Shown: in pieces, positions 63,041 through 64,000 of the stretch
How positions within the stretch are numbered: the stretch's first letter is position 1
Layout of the letters: every line of letters starts with the position of its first letter
Assembly: GCF_900129465.1 (NCBI RefSeq)
Contig: NZ_FSRA01000002.1
Coordinates: 2,542,001 to 2,606,000, forward strand
DNA length: 64,000 nucleotides
Direction: 5' to 3'
DNA from: Chitinophaga niabensis
GTDB taxonomy: Bacteria; Bacteroidota; Bacteroidia; Chitinophagales; Chitinophagaceae
Notes under the pieces: model-generated
Databases searched by the model: none
What the model saw: the letters and a program-made list of their open reading frames with translations, nothing else
What the model was told of the DNA's origin: nothing
Made by a program: the position numbers and the translations under genes

Positions 63041-63652
63041 TTTTGGCAGTTTTTTGGTTGTTTTCCTGCCTTTGAGCCTGCTCAGGAACTCTGGTGTGAT
63101 ACCCAGGAACGCGGCTATTTGGATCTGTGAGAGCCTGCCTGCCAGATGGGGATAGCTGTCCAGGAACGATTGATAACGTTCTTCAGCCGTTGAACTGATA
63201 TTTTGCAGTAAGCGCTGTTGCAGCCTTACAAAACTGTTCTCTATTAAAACCCGGAAGATACGGTCAAACTTTGGTGCGGATGTATATAAAGTAATGAGAT
63301 CATCGCGGCTGATCTGCAGCACAACCGTGTCTTCCACGGCATCAATGTTCAGCGCTGAAGGTTGCAGGCCATGAAAACTTCCCAGGTCACTGATCCAATG
63401 ATCCTCAATGGCAAATTGCAGTATATGGATGACGCCGTTATCATCTATTTTGTACATCCTTAAACATCCACGAACAACAAAGTTGAAGTGTGTGCAGATC
63501 TCGTCCTCCTGCAACACGTATTGCCTTTTCCGGAAAAGACGGTGCTGGAACTTTTCCCGTACAAGGTCCTTTTCCATTTTATTGAGCGGAAGAAGGTCAT
63601 CAAAATAATTAATTAAGGGTGCTACGGCGTCAGTGAGTGTCTTTTTTGCCAT
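63035..63652 (-). CDS. Crp/Fnr family transcriptional regulator
   Basis: 205 residues. The N-terminal cyclic-nucleotide-binding-like barrel (about 20-125: LFRKRQYVLQEDEICTHFNFVVRGCLR) is followed by a dimer helix and a C-terminal HTH (SQIQIAAFLGITPEFLSRLK). There are no Cys clusters for an iron-sulfur centre, so it is not an Fnr oxygen sensor of the E. coli type. The ligand is unknown. It is followed by the oxidoreductase gene. Confidence 0.9.
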   Translation of the reverse strand: MAKKTLTDAVAPLINYFDDLLPLNKMEKDLVREKFQHRLFRKRQYVLQEDEICTHFNFVVRGCLRMYKIDDNGVIHILQFAIEDHWISDLGSFHGLQPSALNIDAVEDTVVLQISRDDLITLYTSAPKFDRIFRVLIENSFVRLQQRLLQNISSTAEERYQSFLDSYPHLAGRLSQIQIAAFLGITPEFLSRLKGRKTTKKLPKS

Positions 63653-63661
63653 ATCTTTATT

Positions 63662-64000
63662 TTATTTCCTGCATTTGATCAGAAAGAAAGGATAGTTTTC
63701 GGTAACCTCAGTGATCTCAAGCAATCCAGCCTGGTCAAACTCCGCATGAATGGATTCCCTGTCGTAAAAGAACATCTTAACACCACCGAACATCTCATAA
63801 CGGTCCTTGCTTATTAATGTTCCCTGCCCATAGGTCTGCGCTTCCTTTGTAATAACCGTAAATACCATATACCCGCCTTCGGACAGTTGATGATAGCAAT
63901 CACGGATCAATTTCGCCCTTTCATTACTATCCAGCAGATGTATCAAAGCATAACAAAAGATCCCGTCATACAGGTTATTGTCAAATGGCATATCAGTTAC
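63662..64000 (-). CDS. SAM-dependent methyltransferase, partial (N-terminus beyond window)
   Basis: The frame is open to the window edge: the last visible codons upstream of MPFDNNLYDG read V-T-D. The block MPFDNNLYDGIFCYALIHLLD corresponds to the motif II-III region of class I methyltransferases. The SAM-binding GxGxG part is outside the window. Its stop codon lies 9 bases before the Crp/Fnr start. Confidence 0.8.
   Translation of the reverse strand, partial: VTDMPFDNNLYDGIFCYALIHLLDSNERAKLIRDCYHQLSEGGYMVFTVITKEAQTYGQGTLISKDRYEMFGGVKMFFYDRESIHAEFDQAGLLEITEVTENYPFFLIKCRK

Noticed and set aside
1..64000. Prophage, insertion sequence, tRNA or rRNA genes
   Set aside because: I found no transposase, integrase, phage structural genes or RNA gene signatures in the window.

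Overview
The window looks like chromosomal DNA of a Bacteroidota bacterium of the Chitinophaga/Chitinophagaceae type. Supporting signs are two SusC/SusD outer-membrane uptake pairs, an ECF sigma/FecR trans-envelope regulator, a PorW/SprE-like type IX secretion lipoprotein, a fused CcoN-CcoO cbb3 oxidase, an HYC_CC_PP family protein and promoters of the Bacteroidota form (TTG, about 19-20 bases, TAnnTTTG). Species assignment is inference; there is no rRNA or tRNA gene here.

Layout. 1-2.7 kb: a truncated rhomboid protease, then rpsA. 2.8-7.6 kb: a SusC/SusD pair without its own sigma/anti-sigma. 7.6-12.9 kb: a HAD phosphatase, then a sulfite reductase/siroheme operon (reductase, cobA, precorrin-2 dehydrogenase) preceded by a 21-residue Cys/Met-rich leader peptide and an intrinsic terminator, then an acyl-CoA thioesterase. 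13.1-20.5 kb: pyrG, yidC, an M28 peptidase, an unannotated 59-residue peptide with a double-glycine leader, and penicillin-binding protein 1A. 20.6-31 kb: PorW/SprE, a short membrane protein, bactofilin, AtpZ and an AtpI-like protein, SprT-like, OsmC, DUF4407, an OmpA-type lipoprotein, sucC and purine nucleoside phosphorylase. 31-39.8 kb: a mixed region (putative porin, DoxX, MpaB-like oxygenase, 2OG-Fe(II) oxygenase, AraC regulator, SRPBCC proteins, serine hydrolase, a tail-fibre-like secreted protein). 39.8-42.3 kb: a metal-handling cluster (HYC_CC_PP protein, secreted HMA protein, small outer-membrane barrel, HMA-AraC fusion regulator). 42.3-49.2 kb: imperfect tandem repeats, then a SusD/SusC-STN/FecR/ECF-sigma locus on the minus strand. 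49.3-58.8 kb: a cbb3 oxidase operon (ccoI, ccoS, ccoNO, ccoQ, ccoP, ccoG, ccoH, a TauE/SafE protein, hemN), divergent from a His/Met-rich outer-membrane protein. 60-64 kb: an L,D-transpeptidase, an NADP-binding oxidoreductase, a Crp/Fnr regulator and a partial methyltransferase.

How the parts work together. The cbb3 block supplies oxidase subunits, copper import to the oxidase (CcoI), an assembly ferredoxin (CcoG) and an oxygen-independent haem step (HemN): a complete micro-oxic respiration unit. The sulfite reductase block couples the enzyme to the two steps that make its sirohaem, and the leader upstream could tie transcription to cysteine supply. The HMA/HYC_CC_PP cluster has the features of a small metal-responsive envelope system.

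The observation I rate highest is the predicted cysteine-codon attenuator at 8454-8636: promoter, leader peptide, a pairing that can act as antiterminator immediately after the leader stop codon, and a strong terminator are all visible. Second is the orphan RiPP-like precursor at 17806-17985. Third is the HMA-AraC cluster.
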